Program-made: the position numbers and the translations under genes | The notes under the pieces: generated by a model | Told to the model about the DNA's origin: nothing | Database searches by the model: none | Seen by the model: the letters and a program-made list of their open reading frames with translations, nothing else | In this document: positions 27,441 through 36,056 of the stretch, piece by piece | Layout: each line of letters begins with the position of its first letter | How positions within the stretch are numbered: position 1 is the first letter of the stretch | From: an uncultured Saprospiraceae bacterium | GTDB taxonomy: Bacteria > Bacteroidota > Bacteroidia > Chitinophagales > Saprospiraceae | Reading direction: 5' to 3' | NCBI GenBank assembly: GCA_938015435.1 | Contig: CALLPN010000008.1 | Location: 62,001-126,000, forward strand | Length of the DNA: 64,000 nt

Positions 27441-28532
27441 CTAATTGACCATTTTGACTACCTGTGTCGCTTCTTTATCATTGTTACGTTTCTCTACTTG
27501 CTTCACTAAATTCTCTACTGCTGTTACAAAATGGTGTCTTGCAGGGTGTTCCATTTGCATGATAATAGGTTTTCCTTCGTCTCCACCTTCTCTAACTGCT
27601 TGTACTAGTGGAATTTGACCTACAAGCTCAGTTTTGGCGAGTTTAGACAGCTTCTTTCCTCCACCTTCACCAAATATCATATACTTATTGTTTGGAAGTT
27701 CAGATGGAGTAAACCAAGCCATATTCTCTACTACTCCTACAATCGGTACTTTTACATTATCCAATTGGAACATATTCATAGCTTTCACTGCATCTATAAC
27801 CGCAACTTCTTGCGGCGTTGTCACCATAAGTACACCAGTTACAGGTATAGTTTGGACTAGAGTCAACTGTATATCACCAGTTCCTGGAGGAAGATCTATA
27901 ACCAAGAAATCAAGTTCTGGCCATAGGCAATCATTGATAAACTGTTTGATGATCCCACCTAACCTAGGGCCTCTAAGTACTACAGCTTGATCAGGTTCTA
28001 TGATAAAACCTATAGAGATCGTATGTATTCCATGTGCTTCTAAAGGCTCAATTTTATTCTGACCATAAAGTAACTTTACTTTGGGTCGCTGGCCTTGTAA
28101 ACCCAACATCGTTGGTATCGAAGGTCCATATAAGTCCGCATCAATTAATCCTACCTTATACCCTTGTTGAGCTAATCCAAGTGCCATATTGACACTTACT
28201 GTAGATTTTCCAACACCTCCTTTACCAGAAGCGACTGCGATTACGTTCTTGATCTGATTAAGCGTATTGGTTTTGCCTGGTGTTGCACCTTGCTGTGGTA
28301 CTATATGTATATTAACATCCGCAGAAGGAAATACAGCATTGATCGCTCCGATACAGGCAAAATTTAGCTGTGACTTGATATTGGCATCCAGGTTAGGCAC
28401 TTTGATACTGAAATTTACAACATCGCCTTTGATACTTAAACCTTCGACCATCTTCATGGAAACGATATCTTGGCCAGATACTGGATCCATTACTGTTCGG
28501 AGAATCTCTACTACTTTATTGTTATCTATCAT
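27441..28532 (-). CDS. Mrp/ApbC family iron-sulfur cluster carrier ATPase
   Basis: A P-loop NTPase of 363 residues. An N-terminal MIP18/DUF59 domain (about 1-95) is followed by the deviant Walker A VASGKGGVGKSTVSVN near residue 104, the switch region IDADLYGPS, Walker B-like LVIDLPPGTGD and VVENMAWFTPSELPNNKY. The CxxC found after the ENM motif in many Mrp proteins is absent here (TPSE instead). Role: Fe-S cluster carrier (inferred from family). The nifU-like gene follows 67 bp downstream. Confidence 0.95.
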   Translation of the reverse strand: MIDNNKVVEILRTVMDPVSGQDIVSMKMVEGLSIKGDVVNFSIKVPNLDANIKSQLNFACIGAINAVFPSADVNIHIVPQQGATPGKTNTLNQIKNVIAVASGKGGVGKSTVSVNMALGLAQQGYKVGLIDADLYGPSIPTMLGLQGQRPKVKLLYGQNKIEPLEAHGIHTISIGFIIEPDQAVVLRGPRLGGIIKQFINDCLWPELDFLVIDLPPGTGDIQLTLVQTIPVTGVLMVTTPQEVAVIDAVKAMNMFQLDNVKVPIVGVVENMAWFTPSELPNNKYMIFGEGGGKKLSKLAKTELVGQIPLVQAVREGGDEGKPIIMQMEHPARHHFVTAVENLVKQVEKRNNDKEATQVVKMVN

Positions 28533-28933
28533 TACTGTTTATCTCTTACTGAGGCACTTGTTTATACCTTACAAAAGTAAGTTATTGACCACTCTTATTA
28601 CCATTATCTACCTTCAATTAAAAGGTTACGAAAGTGTAACGTAGTAAATAGTATTGAGGTTCACTTCAAATCTAATTTTGGTGTTGCAATTGAATGATCA
28701 TCTTCGGATGTAGGAAGTCAGAAGTTTATACACCGTTCAAATGTATTAAAACACTGAAAGTGAATACATTAATTGACAATTGCCACTTCTCATTTGGCTT
28801 GGTAGCGCAAATTGACAATTCGGCTTAATGCTTGAATATAAAACTTATGTCAGTAGAGAATGTGATTTACGAAAAAGCTATTGCTGGCATTAACTTTATA
28901 CTATCTTTGTGTCTGTAAAGTAGAACACAAAAT
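28533..28933. other. Divergent intergenic region between mrp and ribF
   Basis: This 401 bp gap holds a minus-strand TACTTTTG box at 28572-28579 suitable for mrp and the ribF promoter at its right end. Two copies of AATTGACAATT (near 28775 and 28810) flank a short GC-richer stretch. I see no gene. Confidence 0.5.
28881..28909 (+). promoter_or_regulatory. Promoter of the ribF-glycosyltransferase gene
   Basis: TTG at 28881-28883, an 18 bp spacer and TATCTTTG at 28902-28909. The start codon at 28934 lies 24 bp after the -7 box. Confidence 0.72.
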
Positions 28934-30937
28934 ATGCAGGTTCATAGAGATCCTAATAACTTACCCAAATTTAAGAATGCAGTCGTCACGATTGGCTCTT
29001 TTGATGGTGTGCACCGCGCTCATCTCAAAATATTAGATCGTGTTCTTAGTCTAGCTGATGAGATTAATGGTGAAAGTATATTAGTTACTTTTAATCCGCA
29101 TCCTAGGAAGATTATCTTTCCGAAGGACAATTCGCTACAGTTACTTAATACATTAGAAGAAAAGACTTTCATTCTTAACAGTATAGGCATAGACCATGTA
29201 GTAGTGGTTCCTTTTTCTGTGGAATTTAGCCAGCAAGATCCGAGAGAGTATATTGAAAAATTCTTACTAGAAAAATTTAATCCAAGTTATATCGTAGTAG
29301 GATACGATCACAGATTTGGACTTAATCGAGCGGGAAATATTGATTTACTCAAACAGTACAAAGAGAGATTTGAAATCATACAAATTCAACGTCAAGATCT
29401 TGAAGACATTACGATCAGTTCCACCAAAATCAGAAATGCTCTAATTAATGGTAATATTGATACTGCTAATAGCTATCTAATTAGACCATATATCATCCAA
29501 GGCAAGGTGATGCATGGCGACAAAATCGGTAAATCAATCGGCTATCCTACTGCCAATGTTGGTGTTAATGATAAGGATAAACTTATTCCAAAAGAAGGAA
29601 TTTATGCTTGCTACATTATCATAGAAGATGAACGTTTTCAGGGCATGTTATATATAGGAAGTCGTCCATCACTAAAAAGTAATGGCAAACCTGAGAAGCG
29701 AATAGAAGTAAACATCTTCGAATTTAACGATGAAGTTTATGATCTAGATATAAGGTTAGAACTAATAAGCTACATCCGTGATGATGAGAAGTTTGATAAT
29801 TTGGCTTTACTTTCTGCGCAACTTTCGGAAGATGAAAAGTCAGCAAGAGCGATCTTTGAAATCGAACAAAAAGAATCGCTTGAGTCAATAAAATCTTCTG
29901 ATTGTACAGTAGCTATTCTAAATTATAATGGAGAACATTATTTAGAAGCCTATTTGCCATCTGTACTTTATAGTAGCCGATTACCTACTAACTATGCCGT
30001 AATCGACAATGCAAGTACTGATGAATCGATAGAATATTTAGAAGAGTGGCATCCTGAAGTAAAATTAATAAGACTAACTAAGAATTATGGCTTTGCAGAA
30101 GGATACAATAAAGGATTAAAAAGTATAGATAGTAAATACACTGTCATATTAAATAGTGATGTAATTGTGAAAGAGAATTGGTTGGATCCAATACTTGATA
30201 TGATGAATAGTGACAAAGAAATTGGCATTGTCCAACCTAAAATATTATCATTAGAAAACAGAGCTTTTTTTGAATATGCGGGTGCGGCAGGAGGATGGAT
30301 GGACATTCTTGGGTATCCATTTTGCAGAGGAAGAATATTCGATACATTGGAAGAAGATAGCAATCAATACAATACCAATCAAGAAATATTTTGGGCAAGT
30401 GGAGCAGCAATGGTTGTGCGTACAGAACTATTTAAAAAATTAGGTGGTTTTGATAAAGATTACTTTGCCCATATGGAAGAGATTGACTTTTGTTGGAGAG
30501 CAAAAAGAGCTGGACACAAAGTTATGTATTCTTCGGAAAGTGTTGTATATCATTTGGGTGGAGGTACATTAGATTATGGTAATCCGCGTAAGACTTATTT
30601 AAACTTTCGTAACAATCTTAATACGCTCATAAAGAATGAGAAAAAAGGATCCTTACTTTGGAAATTTCCAGTGAGACTAGTTTTGGATGGAGTTGCTGGC
30701 ATAAAATTTTTATTGTCAGGAAATGGAGCGTCGACTATGGCTATCATAAAGTCACATCTAGCTGTATATCGAGGTATGGGACATACCATAAGAAAGAGAG
30801 CTCTATATAATAGACTCATTAAAGAAAATAGAATAAATCATGAATCTAATATAGGTCGTTACAGCGGGTCGATATTAGTAGATTACTATCTCAAAGGACG
30901 AAAGAAATTTAGCAAGATAATTACACAAAAAGCATAA
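28934..30937 (+). CDS. ribF: RibF (riboflavin kinase/FAD synthetase) fused to a family 2 glycosyltransferase
   Basis: A 667-residue two-part protein in one uninterrupted frame. Residues 1 to about 310 are a complete RibF: VVTIGSFDGVHRAHLKI, VTFNPHPRKI, VVGYDHRFGLNRAG, ISSTKIRNAL, then the flavokinase domain with GDKIGKSIGYPTANVG and YIGSRPS, ending DEKSARAIFEI. The usual HxGH adenylyltransferase motif reads HRAH. After a short linker, residues 323 to about 640 are a GT2 domain: CTVAILNYNGEHYLE, AVIDNASTDESIEYL, VILNSDVIVKENW, FEYAGAAGGWMD, IFWASGAAMVVRTELF and HMEEIDFCWRAKRAG. In other Bacteroidota these are, to my knowledge, separate genes. The GT domain lacks its own start. Confidence 0.9.
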   Translation: MQVHRDPNNLPKFKNAVVTIGSFDGVHRAHLKILDRVLSLADEINGESILVTFNPHPRKIIFPKDNSLQLLNTLEEKTFILNSIGIDHVVVVPFSVEFSQQDPREYIEKFLLEKFNPSYIVVGYDHRFGLNRAGNIDLLKQYKERFEIIQIQRQDLEDITISSTKIRNALINGNIDTANSYLIRPYIIQGKVMHGDKIGKSIGYPTANVGVNDKDKLIPKEGIYACYIIIEDERFQGMLYIGSRPSLKSNGKPEKRIEVNIFEFNDEVYDLDIRLELISYIRDDEKFDNLALLSAQLSEDEKSARAIFEIEQKESLESIKSSDCTVAILNYNGEHYLEAYLPSVLYSSRLPTNYAVIDNASTDESIEYLEEWHPEVKLIRLTKNYGFAEGYNKGLKSIDSKYTVILNSDVIVKENWLDPILDMMNSDKEIGIVQPKILSLENRAFFEYAGAAGGWMDILGYPFCRGRIFDTLEEDSNQYNTNQEIFWASGAAMVVRTELFKKLGGFDKDYFAHMEEIDFCWRAKRAGHKVMYSSESVVYHLGGGTLDYGNPRKTYLNFRNNLNTLIKNEKKGSLLWKFPVRLVLDGVAGIKFLLSGNGASTMAIIKSHLAVYRGMGHTIRKRALYNRLIKENRINHESNIGRYSGSILVDYYLKGRKKFSKIITQKA

Positions 30938-30969
30938 CAACCTTGACACAAGTCAAGAACCCAATACGT

Positions 30970-31707
30970 ATGAAAAAAGATCACGAAATAGTATTCGAAG
31001 ATGAGCATCTTGTAGTAATCAATAAGTCCGCCGGCTTACTTACAATACCAGATAGATATCAACATGATAAGCGTAATTTATCAAGTTTAATGACTGAGCG
31101 TTATGGAGAAATCTTCGTAGTTCACAGGATCGACAGAGAGACTAGTGGACTCATTATGTTTGCCAAAAATGCAGATACACATAAGGCTTTATCTGAAGCA
31201 TTTGAAGAAAAGAAAATAGATAAGACCTATCTCACAATAGTACAAGGAACACCTAGTCCACTAGAAAGTAGGATAGAAACATTCCTTGTCAAATCTGAAA
31301 CTGAAAGAAGCAAGATCATTGTCTTTAAGAAAGGTAAATGGTCGATCACAGATTACAAAGTATTAGAAAGTTACGAGGGGAAGTATAGTTTAGTTGAAGT
31401 TAAACTACTAACAGGTCGTACGCACCAGATACGTGTGCATATGAAGCATATAGGCAATCCACTTCTGGTAGACAGTAAGTATAGTGGAAAGGAAGAATTT
31501 AAACTTTCAGAAATCAAAAGACGTAAATTTAGATTAGGTAAAGACGAGATAGAAAGACCACTAATATCACGTCATACACTACATGCTGCAGCACTTGGAT
31601 TTGTGCATCCTGCGACTAAAAAACGTATGGCCTTTGAAGTACCTTTACCTAAAGATATGAGAGCTGTTGTCAATCAGATGAGAAAGGTTGTTGGGGTGAT
31701 TGAGTAG
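30970..31707 (+). CDS. RluA-family RNA pseudouridine synthase
   Basis: Isomerises uridine in rRNA or tRNA. 245 residues from the ATG at 30970; a TTG 27 bp upstream is an alternative start, but the family sequence begins at HEIVFEDEHLVVINKSAGL. The catalytic motif VVHRIDRETSGLIMFAKN is near residues 56-73, and the later conserved segments GRTHQIRVHMKHIGNPLLVD and SRHTLHAAALGFVHP are intact. There is no S4 domain. It follows the RibF fusion by 32 bp and is probably cotranscribed. Confidence 0.93.
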   Translation: MKKDHEIVFEDEHLVVINKSAGLLTIPDRYQHDKRNLSSLMTERYGEIFVVHRIDRETSGLIMFAKNADTHKALSEAFEEKKIDKTYLTIVQGTPSPLESRIETFLVKSETERSKIIVFKKGKWSITDYKVLESYEGKYSLVEVKLLTGRTHQIRVHMKHIGNPLLVDSKYSGKEEFKLSEIKRRKFRLGKDEIERPLISRHTLHAAALGFVHPATKKRMAFEVPLPKDMRAVVNQMRKVVGVIE

Positions 31708-31730
31708 AGTTAAACAAATAAAAGATAAGG

Positions 31731-32565
31731 ATGCAAAATTTCATAACGTTCGTTTTAATGTTTGTCGGGTGTTCAATAAGTATTAGTTATTGTCAGCAGA
31801 CATCTATAAAGGAAGACTCATGCAATGATTTTTCTATAGAGCTAAAAGGTGGTACAACACTTTGCTTTGAACAAGACACGACATTACTTTTGGTGAAAAT
31901 AGAAGGTGGTAGTCCGCAATTTAAATACCAATGGAAAAACGGATCAACTCTAAAAGAAACTAAAGTTAATATCACGAACAATGTTTATCCCTCAGTTACT
32001 GTTACTGATGCCTTAGGTTGTAAGTTGAGTAAAAGAGTTCAATTAAAGCGTATTACGAGTGACGGTATAAGAATTCTTCCGACAACTCCAACAATCTGTC
32101 CTAATAATGGCTTTGTAGTTTTGAAATCTTGGCACAAATCAAATTCTTACCAGTGGATTAACCTAGATAGTCCACAAAAGGTAATAGGAATAGAAAGAGA
32201 ACTTAAAGTGATTAAACCAGGTCGATATCGATTAAATACGACACTAATTAAAAACGAAACTACGTGTTTGTCATCTACAGAAACTAAAGTTTTTGACTTA
32301 AGTGACCGTAACCAAATAGAAGAATATCTTATTCTTAATGGTTTTTATGCTCTAAACATTTCACACGATCAAGGTAATGATAACAAGTCTGTTAAAAGTA
32401 TTACAAATTCTTCTTCTCATTTGAAGAAATTCATTCCATTTAGATTCCTGGGCATACATTTGTGACGATAAATGTAGTGTGCTAATTGAAGAACTAAATT
32501 ATTCTGACTATATTAAAAAACTCTCAGATGGAGGATTTGGCAAGCGTTTATTACGAAACTTGTAA
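31731..32565 (+). pseudogene. Frameshifted secreted protein with PKD/SprB-like domain
   Basis: A secreted protein whose frame breaks near its end. From the ATG at 31731 the product has a signal peptide (LMFVGCSISISYCQQ) and a PKD/SprB-like domain (KIEGGSPQFKYQWKNGSTL ... VTVTDALGCKLSKRV), then a second module, and stops at 32465. The +1 frame stays open across that stop and reads sensibly as DSWAYICDDKCSVLIEE and SDYIKKLSDGGFGKRLLRNL to a stop at 32563-32565. The switch lies at about 32425-32450. Either one base has been lost or gained (mutation or sequencing error) or the end is truly truncated. Function unknown. Confidence 0.6.
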
Positions 32566-32633
32566 AGGTATTGTTATCATAGTAAACCTTAAATCTAAAT
32601 TTATCATTTCCTTCTAAATGTAGATTTGTCATA

Positions 32634-32676
32634 AGCATATTGAAAGTGTATTTTCTGCGAAATACACAATGCAATA
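32634..32676. repeat. Degenerate single copy of the palindromic intergenic element
   Basis: GCATATTG at 32635, then a perfect 8 bp hairpin GTGTATTT-TCTGCG-AAATACAC (32646-32667), then GCAATA. The order GCATATTG / GTGT-hairpin-ACAC / GCAATA matches the core of the array near 48.4-48.8 kb, with a different hairpin loop. Confidence 0.55.
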
Positions 32677-32783
32677 ATTCAATAATACATTCGCTTCAGA
32701 TCTTTTTCTCTCAGTTCCTATATAGGGTTATTAGCTACCTATTTATCTTGAAACGTGTAGAGTATAATACCATTCGTTAATCA

Positions 32784-32867
32784 GGCATATTGTTATCTGC
32801 GAAAGCCACACTGGCTCAATACGCAAGTCTCGTTTTTAATTGTTTTTTCAAACAATAAAAGAACGCG
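32784..32867. repeat. Second degenerate copy of the palindromic intergenic element
   Basis: GGCATATTG at 32784-32792, TGCGAAAG, then CAATACGC (32817-32824), GTCTCGTTTTT and finally AAAAGAACGCG, which ends at the base before the stop codon of the nuclease gene. The order of these blocks and the position against a minus-strand stop codon are the same as in the 48.4 kb array. A weak ATTGTTT/AAACAAT hairpin (32839-32856) replaces the array's TTTTC/GAAAA hairpin and may act as a terminator. Confidence 0.5.
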
Positions 32868-33782
32868 TTATTGATCGTTCCACTTATCTACCCTAGCACG
32901 ATAACGCTTCTTGCTAAACTTCCAGTCTTTGATATTATAACTTGATTCTATTTCTGCCTGTGCTTCCTCAGAAATCAAATCTGCAAAGAAATCAAATCCA
33001 AGTTCGGCCTCTAAATCATCAATCGACATTGCATATTCTTGAAGTTTTTCTTCACATCTTTCGTGTGGAATGACAAAAGCGATTCCCTTTCGTTTTGGCT
33101 TATCTATATCCAAAATTACTTTGTAAAAGGCTGAAGGCACGGTAATCTTGTTTTGCTTTCCGATGGTCTTCAGTCTTGATCTGTTTAGCATCGGTCCTGT
33201 GATAATGTAGATTCTATTATCGTCATATGCCCAATCACGCACTTGTTCTTCTAGCTCTTTCCAGATACCATTATTAAGTACTCTTAGCTGAGGACTCATA
33301 TTACTCATAAAGAAAGACTCTTGCATTGCCACTTCATCAAATGCCATATCACCTGCTGGTGCCATATGACCACGTGTATATCCACTATGAGAATAATCTC
33401 TATGAAATGCAGAACGTGTACTAACATCATAGTCAGCTTTGAACTTTTTTGCTCTTTTTACATTTTTTGCCTTCAGTGATTTACGAGTTAATTCGTAAGC
33501 AACCCACTCGGCTTGTTCGTGTTTTTCTACGTATGAAAGCGAGTAGTTTTTATGATGGACTACTTCACCACTACTTCCGCTTGGCAGGAAATACAACTCT
33601 CCACTTTCTGATGAACTTGGTACATTGTATTCAGTTGTTGATCCATCTTCTTCTACATAATTTTTACTATTGATATATAATATACCAATAATCAGTAATA
33701 CACCAATTGTAAATGATATGTATCTCAACAAAGTAGATTTTGAACCTTTACCAGTATTATGATTCTTTCTAAATTTCGCCAT
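32868..33782 (-). CDS. DNA/RNA non-specific endonuclease (NUC1 family), membrane anchored
   Basis: A beta-beta-alpha-metal nuclease of 304 residues with one N-terminal membrane segment (about 21-40), so the catalytic domain is periplasmic or extracytoplasmic. The active site reads SGYTRGHMAPAGDM near residue 133, where the usual DRGH aspartate is threonine but the general-base histidine is kept; the metal asparagine is in MSNMSPQLRVLNNGIWKELE. Later blocks IYIITGPMLN and VPSAFYKVILD complete the fold. Its start overlaps the end of kdsB by 14 bp, so the pair is cotranscribed. Confidence 0.92.
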   Translation of the reverse strand: MAKFRKNHNTGKGSKSTLLRYISFTIGVLLIIGILYINSKNYVEEDGSTTEYNVPSSSESGELYFLPSGSSGEVVHHKNYSLSYVEKHEQAEWVAYELTRKSLKAKNVKRAKKFKADYDVSTRSAFHRDYSHSGYTRGHMAPAGDMAFDEVAMQESFFMSNMSPQLRVLNNGIWKELEEQVRDWAYDDNRIYIITGPMLNRSRLKTIGKQNKITVPSAFYKVILDIDKPKRKGIAFVIPHERCEEKLQEYAMSIDDLEAELGFDFFADLISEEAQAEIESSYNIKDWKFSKKRYRARVDKWNDQ

Positions 33783-34533
33783 TAAGTTCTACTAATTTTC
33801 TTGCTTTCATTAAATCTTCGTAGGTATCTATTCCTATAGTTTCATAATCTATTTGCTTTGCCAGTATATCATATCCATAATCCATCCATCTCAATTGCTC
33901 TAGAGACTCAGACTTTTCTAATTCAGATATCGGAAGCTCTATTAGTTGCAGTAAGGTATCTCTTCGAAAGCCATAAATACCTATATGTTGAAAATAAGAG
34001 GATTTATTAATCCAATCACGATAAGGTATGTCTCTGTGAGCTGGTATTGCTTGTCTACTAAAATATAGAACTTTATCTAATTGATCACGTACTACCTTCA
34101 CTACATTGAAATCATGTAACTGATCACCATCTGTAATTTCAATACACTGTGTTACGATATCACTAGCTGGATCAACAAACATTTCTATTAAATCTGAAAT
34201 TTGGTCCGGGTTGATGAAAGGTTCGTCTCCTTGAATATTGATTACGACTTGATAATCTGGAAAATTCGCCGCTACTTCAGCTACCCTATCTGTGCCACTA
34301 GGATGCTCTTCTTTGGTCATGACACAATCAAGCGTATGTAACTCGCAATAATCCATGATTCGTTGATCATCAGTAGCTATTACGACTTTGTTAACTGCAT
34401 CACACTTTGTTGCTTGTTCGTAGACTCTATGTATCATTGCTTTTGATCCAATCATCTCCAATGGTTTACCTGGTAGTCTAGTAGAGGCATACCTTGCCGG
34501 AATTACTACTAAGACGCTGATATACTCTGACAT
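33769..34533 (-). CDS. kdsB: 3-deoxy-manno-octulosonate cytidylyltransferase (CMP-Kdo synthetase)
   Basis: Activates Kdo with CTP for lipid A core assembly. 254 residues, normal length. VVIPARYASTRLPGKPLEMIG at the N-terminus, VVIATDDQRIMDYC, the MTKEEHPSGTDRVAEV block, VINIQGDEPFINPDQI, and QHIGIYGFRRDTLLQL ... SLEQLRWMDYGYDI are all family signatures. Presence of kdsB implies a Kdo-containing LPS, as expected for a Gram-negative cell. A minus-strand TATATTTG at 34554-34561 is a plausible -7 box. Confidence 0.97.
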   Translation of the reverse strand: MSEYISVLVVIPARYASTRLPGKPLEMIGSKAMIHRVYEQATKCDAVNKVVIATDDQRIMDYCELHTLDCVMTKEEHPSGTDRVAEVAANFPDYQVVINIQGDEPFINPDQISDLIEMFVDPASDIVTQCIEITDGDQLHDFNVVKVVRDQLDKVLYFSRQAIPAHRDIPYRDWINKSSYFQHIGIYGFRRDTLLQLIELPISELEKSESLEQLRWMDYGYDILAKQIDYETIGIDTYEDLMKARKLVELNGEI

Positions 34534-34860
34534 TACTTTTATTGATTTGGTGACAAATATAAGATTGATAACTAGATGGTCACGTCATTATAAATATGAT
34601 ACAGCCCCAAAGGTAATTGATTCGTTTCATTTCTACACAGCTGCTAATTGTATTGTAAATAACAGTGATATTCGATGCAATAGTAGCTATATATTCACTA
34701 AAACAGTATCCTTAATATCAGTTACTTACATATTACGATTTATTTTAATATATTTGCTCTATTAATCGAACAAATTATTCACGCGGGTAATATGCGATCT
34801 TTCCTATTTTTTTGGCAAGAAACCCATTATTACTACGAATGTTAAAGAAAAGGGGGCCTA
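34534..34860. other. Divergent intergenic region
   Basis: This 327 bp AT-rich gap lies between kdsB and the LysM gene. It contains the kdsB -7 box. An open frame on the plus strand here has no domain, start context or codon pattern of a real gene. Just before the LysM gene the sequence AAAGAAAAGGGGG forms an unusually strong Shine-Dalgarno-like stretch. Confidence 0.45.
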
Positions 34861-36048
34861 ATGCAATATAAATTCACCTTAATATTTTTGATAATTAGTA
34901 TTACTCAATCCTATTCTCAGCAGCAGAGTAATCGGATGATTCAACAGGGCTCTGAAGTACTAATAGATCGACTGCAAGAGAATAATTTTTATTATACACA
35001 CATTATCCAAAAAGGACAAACTGTCTATAGTCTAGCGAGAACATTTAGGACAAGTGTAAGTAAGATCTATTCCATGAACAATATAAATGCTAAATCGGCA
35101 ATATCTATTGGTCAAACGATAAAGGTGCCATTTGATGTCAATACTCTTTACACAGAAGAATCTACTAAGAATCCGTCTAGTAATAAATTTGTACCGGTAT
35201 ACTACATAGCACAAGCTAAAGAAACATTATACGGAATAGGTAAGACATATTTTGGACAAGATGTTGCTATGTTTTCCAAAAGAAATAAGATTAATGGCAC
35301 CTCTATCTCTATAGGACAGAAATTACTAATTGGATGGTTACCTATTAACGGAGATGGTATAGCAGTACGTGTTAATACTACAATAGTAAAGACAGATAAG
35401 GTTCCTAACCCAGAAAATAAGTATGCTAAGCTTGAAAGAACACATAAAAAAGATGTGATCAAAAATGATGATGCTCAACTAACAGCATCTAACCAACCTA
35501 TAAAGGGAGTAATAGATACCGAATCAATTAGAGTTGAAGATACAGTTGAAAAAAGAGTTGTTGAGCGTGCTGTAAAAGTAAAAAATATACGAAGAGCCAA
35601 ATTTATTACTACTATAGTTACCCCTCAGTCTATTATTGCAAATCATAACAAAATAAGTGTACCTAATCCTAGCGAGATAAGAGTAGAAATTGCATCTGCT
35701 TCGGAAGAACTATCCGATACACTAACGACAAAGTTAGAAGAACCAATTATCAAAAAAGCTCCATCGACGAGGACAAGACATACTAGAGGAATTGGTATTT
35801 GGGAACGTGACAGTAAAGTCGGACAAATGGCTTTTGTCTTACATCATACAGCCAAAAAAGGTTCAACTATAGAACTTTATAATCCACAGCTCAAGCTTCG
35901 TACAAGAGCAAAAGTACTTGGAAGAATTCCTATGGGAACTTATCCTAGTGATGTTTCTGTAATCATGTCAAGAAAGGTAGCTAACTCACTTGGAGCATTA
36001 GATACACGATTTATGGTAGAGCTTAACTTCGTCGAAGAAATAAAATAA
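34861..36048 (+). CDS. LysM-domain protein with C-terminal double-psi (RlpA-like) domain
   Basis: A secreted, probably peptidoglycan-binding protein of 395 residues. Signal peptide FTLIFLIISITQSYSQ; LysM 1 at about 43-88 (HIIQKGQTVYSLARTFRTS ... SIGQTIKVPF) and LysM 2 at about 110-160 (YYIAQAKETLYGIGKTYFG ... ISIGQKLLIGW). A low-complexity charged linker (about 165-310) leads to a C-terminal domain (GQMAFVLHHTAKKGSTIELY, VLGRIPMGTYPSDVSVIMSRKVANSLGALD) resembling RlpA-like double-psi barrels. The AAGGGGG 5 bp upstream of the ATG is a rare strong ribosome-binding site for this phylum. Confidence 0.85.
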   Translation: MQYKFTLIFLIISITQSYSQQQSNRMIQQGSEVLIDRLQENNFYYTHIIQKGQTVYSLARTFRTSVSKIYSMNNINAKSAISIGQTIKVPFDVNTLYTEESTKNPSSNKFVPVYYIAQAKETLYGIGKTYFGQDVAMFSKRNKINGTSISIGQKLLIGWLPINGDGIAVRVNTTIVKTDKVPNPENKYAKLERTHKKDVIKNDDAQLTASNQPIKGVIDTESIRVEDTVEKRVVERAVKVKNIRRAKFITTIVTPQSIIANHNKISVPNPSEIRVEIASASEELSDTLTTKLEEPIIKKAPSTRTRHTRGIGIWERDSKVGQMAFVLHHTAKKGSTIELYNPQLKLRTRAKVLGRIPMGTYPSDVSVIMSRKVANSLGALDTRFMVELNFVEEIK

Positions 36049-36056
36049 ATAGGTTT

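Noticed and set aside
34547..34765. Plus-strand open frame of 72 codons upstream of the LysM gene
   Set aside because: It overlaps the kdsB promoter region and has no protein-like pattern.
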